This document shows, piece by piece, positions 41,497-50,769 of a DNA stretch of 64,000 nucleotides. The stretch covers positions 112,074 to 176,073 of the forward strand of contig NZ_LBIQ01000052.1 in NCBI RefSeq assembly GCF_001280515.1. The letters run 5' to 3'. This stretch comes from Mangrovimonas sp. ST2L15. GTDB taxonomy: Bacteria; Bacteroidota; Bacteroidia; Flavobacteriales; Flavobacteriaceae. The first letter of the stretch is position 1; each line of letters opens with the position of its first letter. Made by a program: the position numbers and the translations under genes. The notes beneath the pieces were generated by a model. The model searched no databases. It worked only from the letters and a program-made list of their open reading frames with translations, and was not told the DNA's origin.

Positions 41497-43845
41497 TTAT
41501 TTAAACTTCCACCATGCTTTCTTTTTGGAAGGCATCTTTCCGTAACCATAGCCATAGCCATATCCACGTTTGTGGTCAACTCCATTTAAAAGAATAGCCA
41601 TGTTTGGAAGGCGTTTTTCATCATACATTCTTTGAGCTATCTCCAGCTGATCTTTTCTAAGGTAATTGGCGCGCACTACATATATAAACAAGTCTGCAAA
41701 CTTGCTGATTAAGAGCGTATCGGTTACCAGACCAACAGCGGCCGTATCAACAATGATATAATCATAAGAATTTTTTACGGAATCAAACATATCTTTGACC
41801 CTGTTACTCATTAATAATTCAGCCGGATTCGGAGGGATGGTTCCAGATGGAATGATGTCTAAATATTCGGATCCCGGATATTTTGAAATAACTTCATGGA
41901 TGCCTAAATGATGGTTTCCAATGAAATTGGTAACACCTGTTTTATTCTCAACATCCAAATAATTAGTAGCTCTAGGAACCCGAATATCAGTTTCGATTAA
42001 GAGAACTTTTTTATCGGAATAGGCTAGGGATAAAGCCAAATTAATAGAGCTATGAGATTTCCCTTCCTTACTTGTAGTGGACGTGACAAAGATAATTTTG
42101 GCTCTGTCGGATATATTCTGAAGCATGAAATCAATATTCGTTCGAACCATTCTAAAAGCTTCAGCCTTTGGTGAGTAGTCTACTTTGGATATCAAATGTT
42201 GTTTTTTGTTTGATCTTGGGATGTCTCCAATAAAAGGAACGGAAAGGGCTTTTTTGATATCGGAAATGTTATGAACCTTATCATCTAATAAGTCAATTAA
42301 GTAAACAAACCCGACTGGTACCGCTAAACCGAGTATCAACCCAGCGAGTAGAATTAATGGTACCTTGGGTGAAACTGGTTGGTTTGAAACATACGCTTTG
42401 TCAACAATTTTGGCATTAGGGGAAGAGACTCCATGCGTAATAGCAGCTTCTTCACGTTTTTCAAGTAAATAAAGGTACAACGCTTCTTTAATGTCTTGTT
42501 GTCTTTTAATGTCCCTGAATTGCCTTTGTTTTTTGGGAGCAGAATATATTTGGGAGTTTATTCGTTGGTTTTCATTTACTAGATTATTATAAGTGATTTG
42601 GTTCGTTGATTTGATGCTGCTTAAGCTTTCTTGTAAATTCGCTTTAAGCTGATCAATTTGATTGGTTAAATTAATAACCGTTGGATTTTTATCACTTGAA
42701 TTCTTTAATAGTCGGTTACGCTCTAAAACCAATTCGTTATGCTTTTTGGTAATTAAAGCAACCGAATTGTCGGATATTCCAATATTGGCAGGAAGTAGGT
42801 CATTGGCTTGTCCTTTTTCAGATAAATGATCGGACATGTAGTCAATCAATTGAATTTGATTGGCTGTTTGAATGATTTGACTCTCGTTTTCCTTTTCATT
42901 TTGAAGGAATAGGGAAGACTGCGTTTGAAGATCGGTTAATTTGTTTTCCTTCTGTAGGGATTCTGCAGTTAAATCAACTTCGCCCAATTCTTCGGAAACG
43001 ATTTCCAGTCGGCTATTGATAAAGTCAGAAGTGGCCTGAACAACAAGTTCTTTGTCTTTAACAATATCCTCATTGTATTTTTCAATAAGTTTATCTAGAA
43101 ACAAGGAGGCTTTCTCTTTAACATGATCCTTTATGGATAGTTTAATGACATTGGAGGTTTCTTTATTTTCAAGAATCAATTTTCCTTTATAATCAGAAGC
43201 TACCTTTTCAATTGGACTTATTTTTACAGTTATTCTTGAGCCTATTTTGGCTGCATATTCACCTATTCTGGGAGTGATAGTTATGTCTCCAAAGCTGGTT
43301 GTTACAGGTTCTCCAAAATTGTGAATGGTTCCCTCGTCATCTAAATCCTTTTCCTTTTTTGTTTTCAATTTGGAAAAGTCGGCTCCTTTAAGGAGAAATT
43401 GCGTTCCAGAATTAATTTTTATTGTCAAGGTGGTGTCAACCTTATAAATTAGAGAGTCGGGTTCACTGAAATTAATTGAAATGGGAGGATTGGAATAGGT
43501 TTCGTGGTCATTAATTCTACCTTCCACAAAGTATTGGATATTAAATTTTAAGTCTTTTATGGCTTCGGTGATAATGGTTCTCGATTTTATGACTTCTATT
43601 TCATCAAGAACGTTAGTATTATTGGTTTTAAAGAGACCATAATTTTGAAGGGTATTTAACTCAGGTAATTTAGAGTTGCTTTTGTCGTCCTTCAATTTGA
43701 TAGTGGCTGAAGCTTGGTATAAATAATCGGTATATCTTAAATATAAAAACACCAATGCCATAAAACCAATTAAGCAGATTAAAATGAATTTCCACTTAAG
43801 TAAATAGGGAGAGAGAATTTCTCGAAAACTATCTTTTTGTTTCAT
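41497..43845 (-). CDS. Wzc-like polysaccharide co-polymerase and tyrosine autokinase
   Basis: The 782-residue protein has two membrane helices (near residues 20 and 490) flanking a Wzz/coiled-coil periplasmic domain with PxxP-like KVPLILLAG before the second helix. The cytoplasmic BY-kinase domain has Walker A TSKEGKSHSS near 595, Walker A' LLIETDIRVPR and Walker B YIIVDTAAVG. The tail has four alternating Tyr (GYGYGYGYG), the autophosphorylated cluster, then a basic end. It controls chain length and export of the exopolysaccharide. It is last in the operon; the matching phosphatase gene is not in the window. Confidence 0.95.
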   Translation of the reverse strand: MKQKDSFREILSPYLLKWKFILICLIGFMALVFLYLRYTDYLYQASATIKLKDDKSNSKLPELNTLQNYGLFKTNNTNVLDEIEVIKSRTIITEAIKDLKFNIQYFVEGRINDHETYSNPPISINFSEPDSLIYKVDTTLTIKINSGTQFLLKGADFSKLKTKKEKDLDDEGTIHNFGEPVTTSFGDITITPRIGEYAAKIGSRITVKISPIEKVASDYKGKLILENKETSNVIKLSIKDHVKEKASLFLDKLIEKYNEDIVKDKELVVQATSDFINSRLEIVSEELGEVDLTAESLQKENKLTDLQTQSSLFLQNEKENESQIIQTANQIQLIDYMSDHLSEKGQANDLLPANIGISDNSVALITKKHNELVLERNRLLKNSSDKNPTVINLTNQIDQLKANLQESLSSIKSTNQITYNNLVNENQRINSQIYSAPKKQRQFRDIKRQQDIKEALYLYLLEKREEAAITHGVSSPNAKIVDKAYVSNQPVSPKVPLILLAGLILGLAVPVGFVYLIDLLDDKVHNISDIKKALSVPFIGDIPRSNKKQHLISKVDYSPKAEAFRMVRTNIDFMLQNISDRAKIIFVTSTTSKEGKSHSSINLALSLAYSDKKVLLIETDIRVPRATNYLDVENKTGVTNFIGNHHLGIHEVISKYPGSEYLDIIPSGTIPPNPAELLMSNRVKDMFDSVKNSYDYIIVDTAAVGLVTDTLLISKFADLFIYVVRANYLRKDQLEIAQRMYDEKRLPNMAILLNGVDHKRGYGYGYGYGKMPSKKKAWWKFK

Positions 43846-43849
43846 AAAA

Positions 43850-44626
43850 TTATTTTACCAATATGGCTACCAATGTAACTAATGTTGCTACTGCTGAAAT
43901 GATGATGGCATTATTTTGGTTAAAGGCGCTTGATCTTACCCTAGCTTTATTAGGCTCAACATAAATTACATCATTTTGTTCCAGATAGTAATTTTGGTCA
44001 TTCAAAACGTTTTTTTGAGTTAGATTAAACCTGCCATATTGTTTCACTCCGTTTTTTTCTCTTATTAAAAATACATTGTCTCGTTTTCCGTAGATAGTTA
44101 AATCTCCAGCCATTCCAAGAGCTTCACTTAAAGAAATACGTTCGTCCTCAATTGAAAACGTACCAGGGTTATTTACTTCACCTAAAACAGTGACAGTAAA
44201 ATTAGTAAGTCTGATATTTATGATAGGATCTTTAACATACTCCGAAATTTTTTCTCGCATCATATTTACGGTTTCTTGTCTGGTTAAACCGCCAATTTGA
44301 ATGGTTCCTAGCACGGGGAATTCGATATTACCATCGGCATCCACTAAATAGGTTTGAATTCTCATCTCTCCTTGATAATTTACCGATGAGAAAGTGTTGG
44401 TAATCACAGGTAAATTGAATGGCTTGACGGTTTCAGGATCAAGTGCTGAAACGTTTATGGATACCAAGTCATTAGGTTTATAAGTAATGCTAGGAGAGAA
44501 CGCAATGTTTGATTCTGCTGTTATGGGCTGATTCTGAAAATAAACAACATCCTCTCTAGAGGCACATGCATTTAATAAGAGAACAGCGATTAAGAGGATA
44601 ATGTAATAGTTGGTTTTGGATTTCAT
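43850..44626 (-). CDS. Wza-like polysaccharide export lipoprotein
   Basis: This 258-residue protein has lipobox LNAC with Cys21. The export domain (LVDADGNIEFPVLGTIQIGGLTRQE, then YVKDPIINIRL) is followed by a SLBB domain (VTVLGEVNNPGTFSIED, LSEALGMAGDLT). A C-terminal hydrophobic helix is the membrane-spanning end. It forms the export channel with Wzc, whose gene starts 4 nt downstream. Confidence 0.94.
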   Translation of the reverse strand: MKSKTNYYIILLIAVLLLNACASREDVVYFQNQPITAESNIAFSPSITYKPNDLVSINVSALDPETVKPFNLPVITNTFSSVNYQGEMRIQTYLVDADGNIEFPVLGTIQIGGLTRQETVNMMREKISEYVKDPIINIRLTNFTVTVLGEVNNPGTFSIEDERISLSEALGMAGDLTIYGKRDNVFLIREKNGVKQYGRFNLTQKNVLNDQNYYLEQNDVIYVEPNKARVRSSAFNQNNAIIISAVATLVTLVAILVK

Positions 44627-44631
44627 AATGA

Positions 44632-46539
44632 TTATTTTGATCTCATATTTAATACCTCATATTTGGTATTGTTAGGATTGTATTCTGGAACGATATCTTT
44701 AATTTTAGCCACGATATCAATATTTTGAGTGTGGGGTCCCACAGTACATAAATCCTTAATGTTTTTTTCCATTTGAATAATGTCAATGATTTTGCATTTA
44801 GCAATCATGATTTTTTCATTATACGTGGGTTTAGTGTTTTCTCCATCCACCAAGAGTTCCTCATAAATCTTTTCTCCAGGTCTCAATCCTGTTATTTTAA
44901 TTCCAATGTCTTCTGGATATCGAAATCCTGAAAGTGTAATCATGTTGACAGCAAGGTCAAAAATCTTGACTGGTTTGCCCATATCAAAAACGAAGATTTC
45001 ATAGCCATGACCCATAGCAGCAGCTTCCAGCACTAGCTGGCAAGCTTCAGGAATAGTCATGAAATATCGAATGATATCGGGATGGGTCACGGTAAGTGGC
45101 CCTCCAGCTTCAATTTGTTTCTTAAATAGAGGAATGACTGAGCCATTTGAGCCTAAAACATTTCCAAACCTCGTAATGATAAATTTGGTTTTGCCATTTG
45201 AAAATTTCTTTTGGCAACAAACTATCATTTCAGCAATTCTTTTTGAGGCACCCATCACATTTGTCGGATTAACTGCCTTATCTGTAGATACCAAGATAAA
45301 CTTATTAATGCCGTATTTGTTAGATAAGTTTATTAGGTTTTGAGTTCCTTTTACGTTAACACTAACTGCTTCGTAGGGGTTGTGTTCCATAAGGGGAACA
45401 TGCTTGTATGCCGCTGCATGGAAAACAATATCGGGTTTATGACGATGGAATAGGAGGTCCAGTCTCTGTATGTTTCTTATATCGGCGATTATGGCCTCAA
45501 TATTGTTTATTCCCTTTTGTAATAATTCTTGTTCCACATCATAAAGTGCAGATTCGGCATTATCTAAAAGAATTATTTTTTTGAGATTGTAATTGGTCAA
45601 TTTTCTAACTAATTCACTACCAATAGATCCAGCAGCACCCGTAACAAGAGCCACTTTGTTGCTGTATTCTTCTGTTAAGAGTGGGTTGTCTATATTTATA
45701 GGTTCTCTTCCCAGTAAATCTTCAATGTTAATGTCTTTAATTTGACCAAAACTTAAATCACCATCAATCCAATGTTTTACCGCTGGCACGATTTTTACCT
45801 TAAGGCCAATGGAAAATAATCTACTTGTAATTTGCAGTAATCTGTTAGAGTCTATTGTTTGAATGGAGATAATAACCTCATCTATAACGTTTTTATCAAC
45901 GAACTCTCTAGTAATTTTTTTGGGACTATAAACTTTTAGCTGGTTTATTTTTTTATCAGTTTTTCGCTCATCATCATCAATAAAGCCAATTACTTGAATG
46001 TTACTTCTTGGATCATTGGTGACGGCATCATAGGCAATCATACCAGATGTTCCAGCTCCATAAATCAAAGCTATTTTCTTTTCGTCAAACTCAGTAACAA
46101 TACTTTGGTAAATGGACTTCACAAAAAACTTGGCACCTACCAAAAAGAAAATATTCAATAAGAGGTGGATGTATATAATGGAACCTGGTATGTCAAATAC
46201 TAAATCAAAATGATATTGTCTGCTTAAAAAGGTGGTAATAATTAAAATGGTGGCTAAAATATTAATACCAATTATCAGGTTAATAACATCATTGGCGCCC
46301 GTAAATCGAACCACACCCTCGTGGGATTTGACTGCTAAAAAGCTAATTACAGCAGCTATTAAAACAAATGGAATTTGTTTGATAAAAATGACGACATCAA
46401 AATTTATTTCAAAATTATACCTAATGATGTATGCCAAAAAAAAGGTAAATGAAACAACACAGAGATCAAACAGCATAACCAGCCATTTACTGGCATAGCG
46501 GTTAAATAGCTTTCTCAATATGTAGTTTAATTTATTCAA
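44632..46539 (-). CDS. Nucleotide-sugar 4,6-dehydratase, membrane type (PglF/FlaA1/WbpM-like)
   Basis: The 635-residue product has four N-terminal transmembrane helices, a nucleotide-binding domain (ALIYGAGTSG near 165), and a catalytic SDR domain starting ALVTGAAGSIGSELV near 300. The active-site stretch reads STDKAVNPTNVMGASKR, with Met in place of Tyr as in the long PglF/WbpM group. It converts UDP-GlcNAc-type sugars to the 4-keto-6-deoxy form used by the adjacent aminotransferase. The start is TTG at 46539, overlapping the aminotransferase stop by 8 nt. Confidence 0.94.
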   Translation of the reverse strand: MNKLNYILRKLFNRYASKWLVMLFDLCVVSFTFFLAYIIRYNFEINFDVVIFIKQIPFVLIAAVISFLAVKSHEGVVRFTGANDVINLIIGINILATILIITTFLSRQYHFDLVFDIPGSIIYIHLLLNIFFLVGAKFFVKSIYQSIVTEFDEKKIALIYGAGTSGMIAYDAVTNDPRSNIQVIGFIDDDERKTDKKINQLKVYSPKKITREFVDKNVIDEVIISIQTIDSNRLLQITSRLFSIGLKVKIVPAVKHWIDGDLSFGQIKDINIEDLLGREPINIDNPLLTEEYSNKVALVTGAAGSIGSELVRKLTNYNLKKIILLDNAESALYDVEQELLQKGINNIEAIIADIRNIQRLDLLFHRHKPDIVFHAAAYKHVPLMEHNPYEAVSVNVKGTQNLINLSNKYGINKFILVSTDKAVNPTNVMGASKRIAEMIVCCQKKFSNGKTKFIITRFGNVLGSNGSVIPLFKKQIEAGGPLTVTHPDIIRYFMTIPEACQLVLEAAAMGHGYEIFVFDMGKPVKIFDLAVNMITLSGFRYPEDIGIKITGLRPGEKIYEELLVDGENTKPTYNEKIMIAKCKIIDIIQMEKNIKDLCTVGPHTQNIDIVAKIKDIVPEYNPNNTKYEVLNMRSK

Positions 46540-47674
46540 AATATCCTTTTATGTATTTTATAATATAGTTTAAATCTTCATCTGTCATGCTTGAGCCACT
46601 TGGTAAACAAAGGCCTCTGTTAAACAAGTCTTCTGAAACCCCGTTTAATAAAGCGGGCACATTTTCAAACACGGGTTGCATGTGCATAGGTTTCCAAGAA
46701 GGTCTAGCTTCAATATTTTTAGAAAGTAATAGGTTTAAAATACCATCCCGTTGTTCCTGTGTTTTAAGTAAAATGCAGGTCAACCATCTATTGGATAAAA
46801 ATCCTTCGGGTTCTTCAAGAAAACTGATTTCTTCTATGTTGTCTAGGTGGTCTTTATAGTAATGATAAATTCTTCTTCTAGAGGTGATTCGTTCTTCCAG
46901 CACCTCCATTTGTCCACGACCAATACCAGCTGAAACATTACTCATCCTATAATTGTATCCAATGTCTTTATGGGAGTAGTGAATTCCAACTTCTTTGGCT
47001 TGAGTAGAAAGATAAACAGCCTTAGCCTTTAGTTTTTCTGATTTAGATATTAAAGCGCCACCTCCCGAGGTAGTAATGATTTTATTGCCATTAAAAGAAA
47101 GGACAGAGAAATCGCCAAACGTGCCACATTTTTGGCTTTTGTAGGAACTGCCTATGGCTTCGGCACTATCCTCTAAAATAGGGATTCCGTATTTGCCCGC
47201 AATAGTATGTATTTGATCCACTTTATATGGCATACCATAAAGATTTATTACAATTATAGCCTTTGGCTTGTTTCCTTTTTTAATCCTTGAAATTATTGCT
47301 TTTTCCAATAATTCAGGACACATATTCCATGTGTCTTTTTCGCTATCAATCAGAACAGGTTTTGCTCCTAAATAAATAACTGGATTAACTGAGGCTATAA
47401 ACGTCTTTGTTTGGCAAAGCACTTCATCTCCAGGTTGTACCCCTAACATAATAAGTCCTAAATGAATGGCTGCGGTACCAGAGGTAACGGCTGTAACATG
47501 AGAGGTATGTTTTAAATAACTCTCAAGGTCTTTTTCAAACCCTTCAATATTTGGTCCAATAGGGGCAATCCAGTTGGATTCAAAGGCTTCATGAATGTAT
47601 TTTAGTTCCTTTCCACTCATATGAGGAGGGGATAACCAAATTCTTTTATGTTCCTTTTTAGCACTTTGATCCAT
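46532..47674 (-). CDS. DegT/DnrJ aminotransferase, PglE-like
   Basis: This 380-residue PLP enzyme carries the cofactor Lys in SFNGNKIITTSGGG, EDSAEAIGS before it, and the N-terminal IWLSPPHMSGKELKYI. Its place next to a PglF-like dehydratase and a PglC-like transferase suggests it makes a UDP-4-amino-4,6-dideoxy sugar. The acetyltransferase that usually completes this trio (PglD) is absent. The 193-nt gap upstream may hold a second promoter. Confidence 0.93.
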   Translation of the reverse strand: MDQSAKKEHKRIWLSPPHMSGKELKYIHEAFESNWIAPIGPNIEGFEKDLESYLKHTSHVTAVTSGTAAIHLGLIMLGVQPGDEVLCQTKTFIASVNPVIYLGAKPVLIDSEKDTWNMCPELLEKAIISRIKKGNKPKAIIVINLYGMPYKVDQIHTIAGKYGIPILEDSAEAIGSSYKSQKCGTFGDFSVLSFNGNKIITTSGGGALISKSEKLKAKAVYLSTQAKEVGIHYSHKDIGYNYRMSNVSAGIGRGQMEVLEERITSRRRIYHYYKDHLDNIEEISFLEEPEGFLSNRWLTCILLKTQEQRDGILNLLLSKNIEARPSWKPMHMQPVFENVPALLNGVSEDLFNRGLCLPSGSSMTDEDLNYIIKYIKGYFE

Positions 47675-47867
47675 GGTAAATATCTGCTATAATCATTTAA
47701 CTTTCAAAAAAATACGATAAATCGCTCATTTCTACGATGTTCCTTTAAGAGGCTTAGAGACTACTCCTTGAGTTAATTTTGAGGATTCAATGACCATCAA
47801 AGATTAAAGGTTTGATTTAATTAATAATTGTAGAAATAAAAATATCAATTTTTTAGAACCTGAGAAA
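47675..47867. other. Only large gap inside the exopolysaccharide operon
   Basis: This 193-nt gap lies where every other junction of the 20-kb operon is 5 nt or less. The best promoter-like string on the minus strand is AATCTTTG (one mismatch to TAnnTTTG). A 10-codon frame (MSDLSYFFES) ends shortly before the aminotransferase gene. No acetyltransferase remnant is readable in any frame. It could be a deletion scar, an internal promoter region or both. Confidence 0.4.
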
Positions 47868-48458
47868 CTAGCTCATTATTTTAAAAAGGGTTTTTAAAAT
47901 AATTTTAATGTCCGTTATTAAATACGGACGGTCTATGTAGTTCATGTTCAATTTGATTTTGGCAGGCATGATTTCAGAAATGTAATATTCCTCTGGGTTA
48001 TCTGCTTTTTTCAGTAATTCGGCCTCATCTCTAAAAGCAATGGAAGCATAATCTGTTATACCGGGTTTTACTTCTAGGATTTTTAAATCATCCTTAGAAT
48101 AAAAATTAACATATTTCCTTACTTCTGGCCTGGGACCGACAAAACTCATGTCTCCCTTTAGAACATTAAATAGTTGTAGTAGTTCATCTAATTTGAATTT
48201 CCTTAAAAATTGTCCAATATGAGTCACTCTTGGATCTTTATCTCCTAAGGTCAGTAATCCTTTTTTATCGGCATCTACATACATGGTTCTGAATTTATAA
48301 ATAAAGAAATCATGATTGTTTTTGCCTACTCGTTTTTGAAGATATAGAATCGGACCTTTTGAATCCAATTTGATTAGAATGGCGATTATCAACAAAATGG
48401 GAGACAAAAAAAAGATTCCCAAAATGGACATTATAATGTCAAACATTCTTTTAATCAT
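47868..48458 (-). CDS. Initiating phosphoglycosyl transferase, PglC-like
   Basis: The 196-residue monotopic enzyme has one N-terminal re-entrant helix (FDIIMSILGIFFLSPILLIIA). YLQKRVGKNNHDFFIYKFRTMYVDAD follows, then the Asp-Glu dyad in LDELLQL and GDMSFVGPRPE. It transfers a phospho-sugar from UDP to undecaprenyl phosphate, starting the repeat unit. The compact length is that of the PglC subfamily, consistent with a bacillosamine-type sugar. ATGA overlap with the upstream aminotransferase. Confidence 0.95.
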   Translation of the reverse strand: MIKRMFDIIMSILGIFFLSPILLIIAILIKLDSKGPILYLQKRVGKNNHDFFIYKFRTMYVDADKKGLLTLGDKDPRVTHIGQFLRKFKLDELLQLFNVLKGDMSFVGPRPEVRKYVNFYSKDDLKILEVKPGITDYASIAFRDEAELLKKADNPEEYYISEIMPAKIKLNMNYIDRPYLITDIKIILKTLFKIMS

Positions 48459-49660
48459 AAGACAGATTCAACTGCTTCACTCACAGTTTGGGTGATAAAG
48501 TTTAATTGCTCTTCTTTTAATTGCGGATAAATAGGAAGTGAGATTTCGCATTTATATTGTTGATATGCACTAGGAAAATCTGCAATTTCAAAACCCATAT
48601 CCTTAAAAACGGATAGTAGAGGCAAAGGTTGGAAATGAACATTAACAGAAACCTCTTTTTCTGCAATTTTCTTCATAATCTTATCTCTTTGCTCCTCATT
48701 ACAATTAGCTATTCTCAAAGCGTAAATATGACAGGAAGATACTTTAGCGTTATCCTGAAATTTTGGTAAAATGGCCCATGTCTTTTGCTGAAAAAAATCT
48801 TGATAAAATGAAAAAATATCTTTACGCTGGTGAAGTGTAGAATCAAAATATTCAGGCAATTGAGCAATACCGATAGCTGCCAAAACATCTGGTAAATTAA
48901 CTTTTATTCCTGGGTAAACTATGTCGTATTTCCATCCACCCGCTTGTGACTTTGTAAAGGCATCTTTGGTTTGACCGTTTAAAGAAAAGCATCTAAGGTA
49001 TTTATACTCATCTTCATTACTGAATGGTTCCGGTAAATTCAAGCATATGGCACCTCCTTCGGCAGTAGTAACATTTTTGACCGCATGAAATGAGAATACA
49101 GTTAAATCGGCTGATGCACCTAAATACGTTCCATTGTATTTGGCCCCCAATGAATGAGCAGCATCAGATAATACCAAAATTCTCCCTAATTTCTCCTGGT
49201 TTGTTGATTCTGGAGTAAATAGATGCTTTGAATTGGTTGTGATTTTCATGATTTCGTCATAATCACATGGCCAACCGCCAATGTCAACAGGAATAATGGC
49301 CTTCGTTTTATTGGTTATTCTCTTTTCGATTTCTTCGATCGAAATATTGAAATCATCCTTAACATCTGCCATTACAGGTGTGGCTCCAGCATGAATTACA
49401 GCGAGAGCTGTTGCAGAATAAGTGTAAGCAGGAATAATGACTTCATCACCCTTTTTGACTCCCAGCCATTTTAGAGCCAATATTAAACCTGATGTTGCAG
49501 AGTTCACGCCAAGAGCATTTTTAGCTCCTGTATAATGGCATATCATTTCTTCAAGTTTCTTTACTTTAGGTCCGGTAGTAATCCATCCGGATTGCAAGGA
49601 ATCCATAACTTCATCTAATACGGATTGGGTAATGTAGGGTGGTGAAAATGGGATTTTCAT
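48455..49660 (-). CDS. DegT/DnrJ/EryC1/StrS aminotransferase
   Basis: This 401-residue PLP enzyme has its Lys in FSFHAVKNVTTAEGG and the start KIPFSPPYITQSVLDEVMDSLQSGWIT, which is the ArnB/WecE-like group. It transaminates a keto-sugar nucleotide, making a second amino sugar for the polymer. It differs from the PglE-like enzyme nearby, so the operon has two distinct aminotransferases. It overlaps genes on both sides by 4 nt. Confidence 0.93.
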   Translation of the reverse strand: MKIPFSPPYITQSVLDEVMDSLQSGWITTGPKVKKLEEMICHYTGAKNALGVNSATSGLILALKWLGVKKGDEVIIPAYTYSATALAVIHAGATPVMADVKDDFNISIEEIEKRITNKTKAIIPVDIGGWPCDYDEIMKITTNSKHLFTPESTNQEKLGRILVLSDAAHSLGAKYNGTYLGASADLTVFSFHAVKNVTTAEGGAICLNLPEPFSNEDEYKYLRCFSLNGQTKDAFTKSQAGGWKYDIVYPGIKVNLPDVLAAIGIAQLPEYFDSTLHQRKDIFSFYQDFFQQKTWAILPKFQDNAKVSSCHIYALRIANCNEEQRDKIMKKIAEKEVSVNVHFQPLPLLSVFKDMGFEIADFPSAYQQYKCEISLPIYPQLKEEQLNFITQTVSEAVESVL

Positions 49661-50769
49661 ATTTTTCTTTGATTAATAGCTGTTTCAAAGATAGTTATAT
49701 ATTCCTTACTTATTTTATCTAACCCAAACTGTTTTACATGCTCCAACCCAATTTTTGAGAGGTCTTCATTCAAGTACTTATTTTCAGCCAGCCCTTTCAT
49801 GGCTTCTACTAAAGCATTCGTTTGGTTCGGTTCAATTAAAATAGCCGCTTCCTTGTTGTTGTAGACATATTGTGTAACGCCTGTGACCTTTGTAGAGATT
49901 ATGGGTAAGCCGACTGCAGCGGCTTCCAACAATACTCTGGGGAAGCCTTCGCCGTAGAAGGTAGGTAATACAAAAGCATCAGATTGACAAAGTAAATCCA
50001 TGACATCTGTTCTGGAACCCAATATTTCTACGACATCCTGATATTGGTCTAGAATGGATTGATTGAGTCTTTCGCTATTTTCCTCCAATGGGCCAACCAG
50101 CAAAAAGCGATAATCAAATCCTTGACTTTTTAATGTCTTTGCGGCCTCTAAATAGTTAATGATTCCTTTTTCATAAACCAATCTTGAAACGCAAATGAAG
50201 GTGTAAGGGTTGCTTTTTCTTGATGCTACTTTTGAAATGTCTTTTAGTTCTATTCCACTACTTAAAATTAAGGTTGTTTGGTCCCTGTCTGCTAATTGAT
50301 TTTTAATAAAATAATCTTGATCATCTGTGTTTTGAAAGACTGTAACAGCCACTCTTTTCCGTATGGATTTGTGGAGCTTTTGATACATGGTCTTCAAAAT
50401 GAAAGAAGAGAGGCCTTTTTTCATAAAAATTTTCCCAAGTCCCGTAATAGTTCTACTTATGGGAGTGTTTTGTCTCCTTAAAGCAATAGGTAATAGAAAA
50501 GCTGGTTTGGTATCAAAAGTATGTATCAGATCAAAGGAGTTATTTGTGAAATATTCTTTGTACCACTGGATTGTCTTGAGGTCTGATAAAAGTGAAAACT
50601 CCCTCTGCAAAGGGTAGTTCTCATATTTGATATAGTCAGGAAAATTATAGGAACTTGTCCCAATAATCGTCACTTCAGATCCAGCTGCAATGAGATATTT
50701 TGAAAGATCGATTCTTTTGTGCACATCTTCGCCGCCTACTAAACAAATTTTACCTCTTTCTATTGTCAT
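49657..50769 (-). CDS. Glycosyltransferase family 4
   Basis: The 370-residue GT-B enzyme has an N-terminal acceptor half (CLVGGEDVHKRIDLSKYL, LIHTFDTKPAFL). The donor half carries FICVSRLVYEKGIINYLEAA, the EX7E region FVLPTFYGEGFPRVLLEAAAVGLPII, and a conserved end. FDTKPAFLLPIALRRQN resembles TuaC/PglA-type transferases acting right after the initiating sugar. 4-nt overlaps with both neighbours. Confidence 0.92.
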   Translation of the reverse strand: MTIERGKICLVGGEDVHKRIDLSKYLIAAGSEVTIIGTSSYNFPDYIKYENYPLQREFSLLSDLKTIQWYKEYFTNNSFDLIHTFDTKPAFLLPIALRRQNTPISRTITGLGKIFMKKGLSSFILKTMYQKLHKSIRKRVAVTVFQNTDDQDYFIKNQLADRDQTTLILSSGIELKDISKVASRKSNPYTFICVSRLVYEKGIINYLEAAKTLKSQGFDYRFLLVGPLEENSERLNQSILDQYQDVVEILGSRTDVMDLLCQSDAFVLPTFYGEGFPRVLLEAAAVGLPIISTKVTGVTQYVYNNKEAAILIEPNQTNALVEAMKGLAENKYLNEDLSKIGLEHVKQFGLDKISKEYITIFETAINQRKI

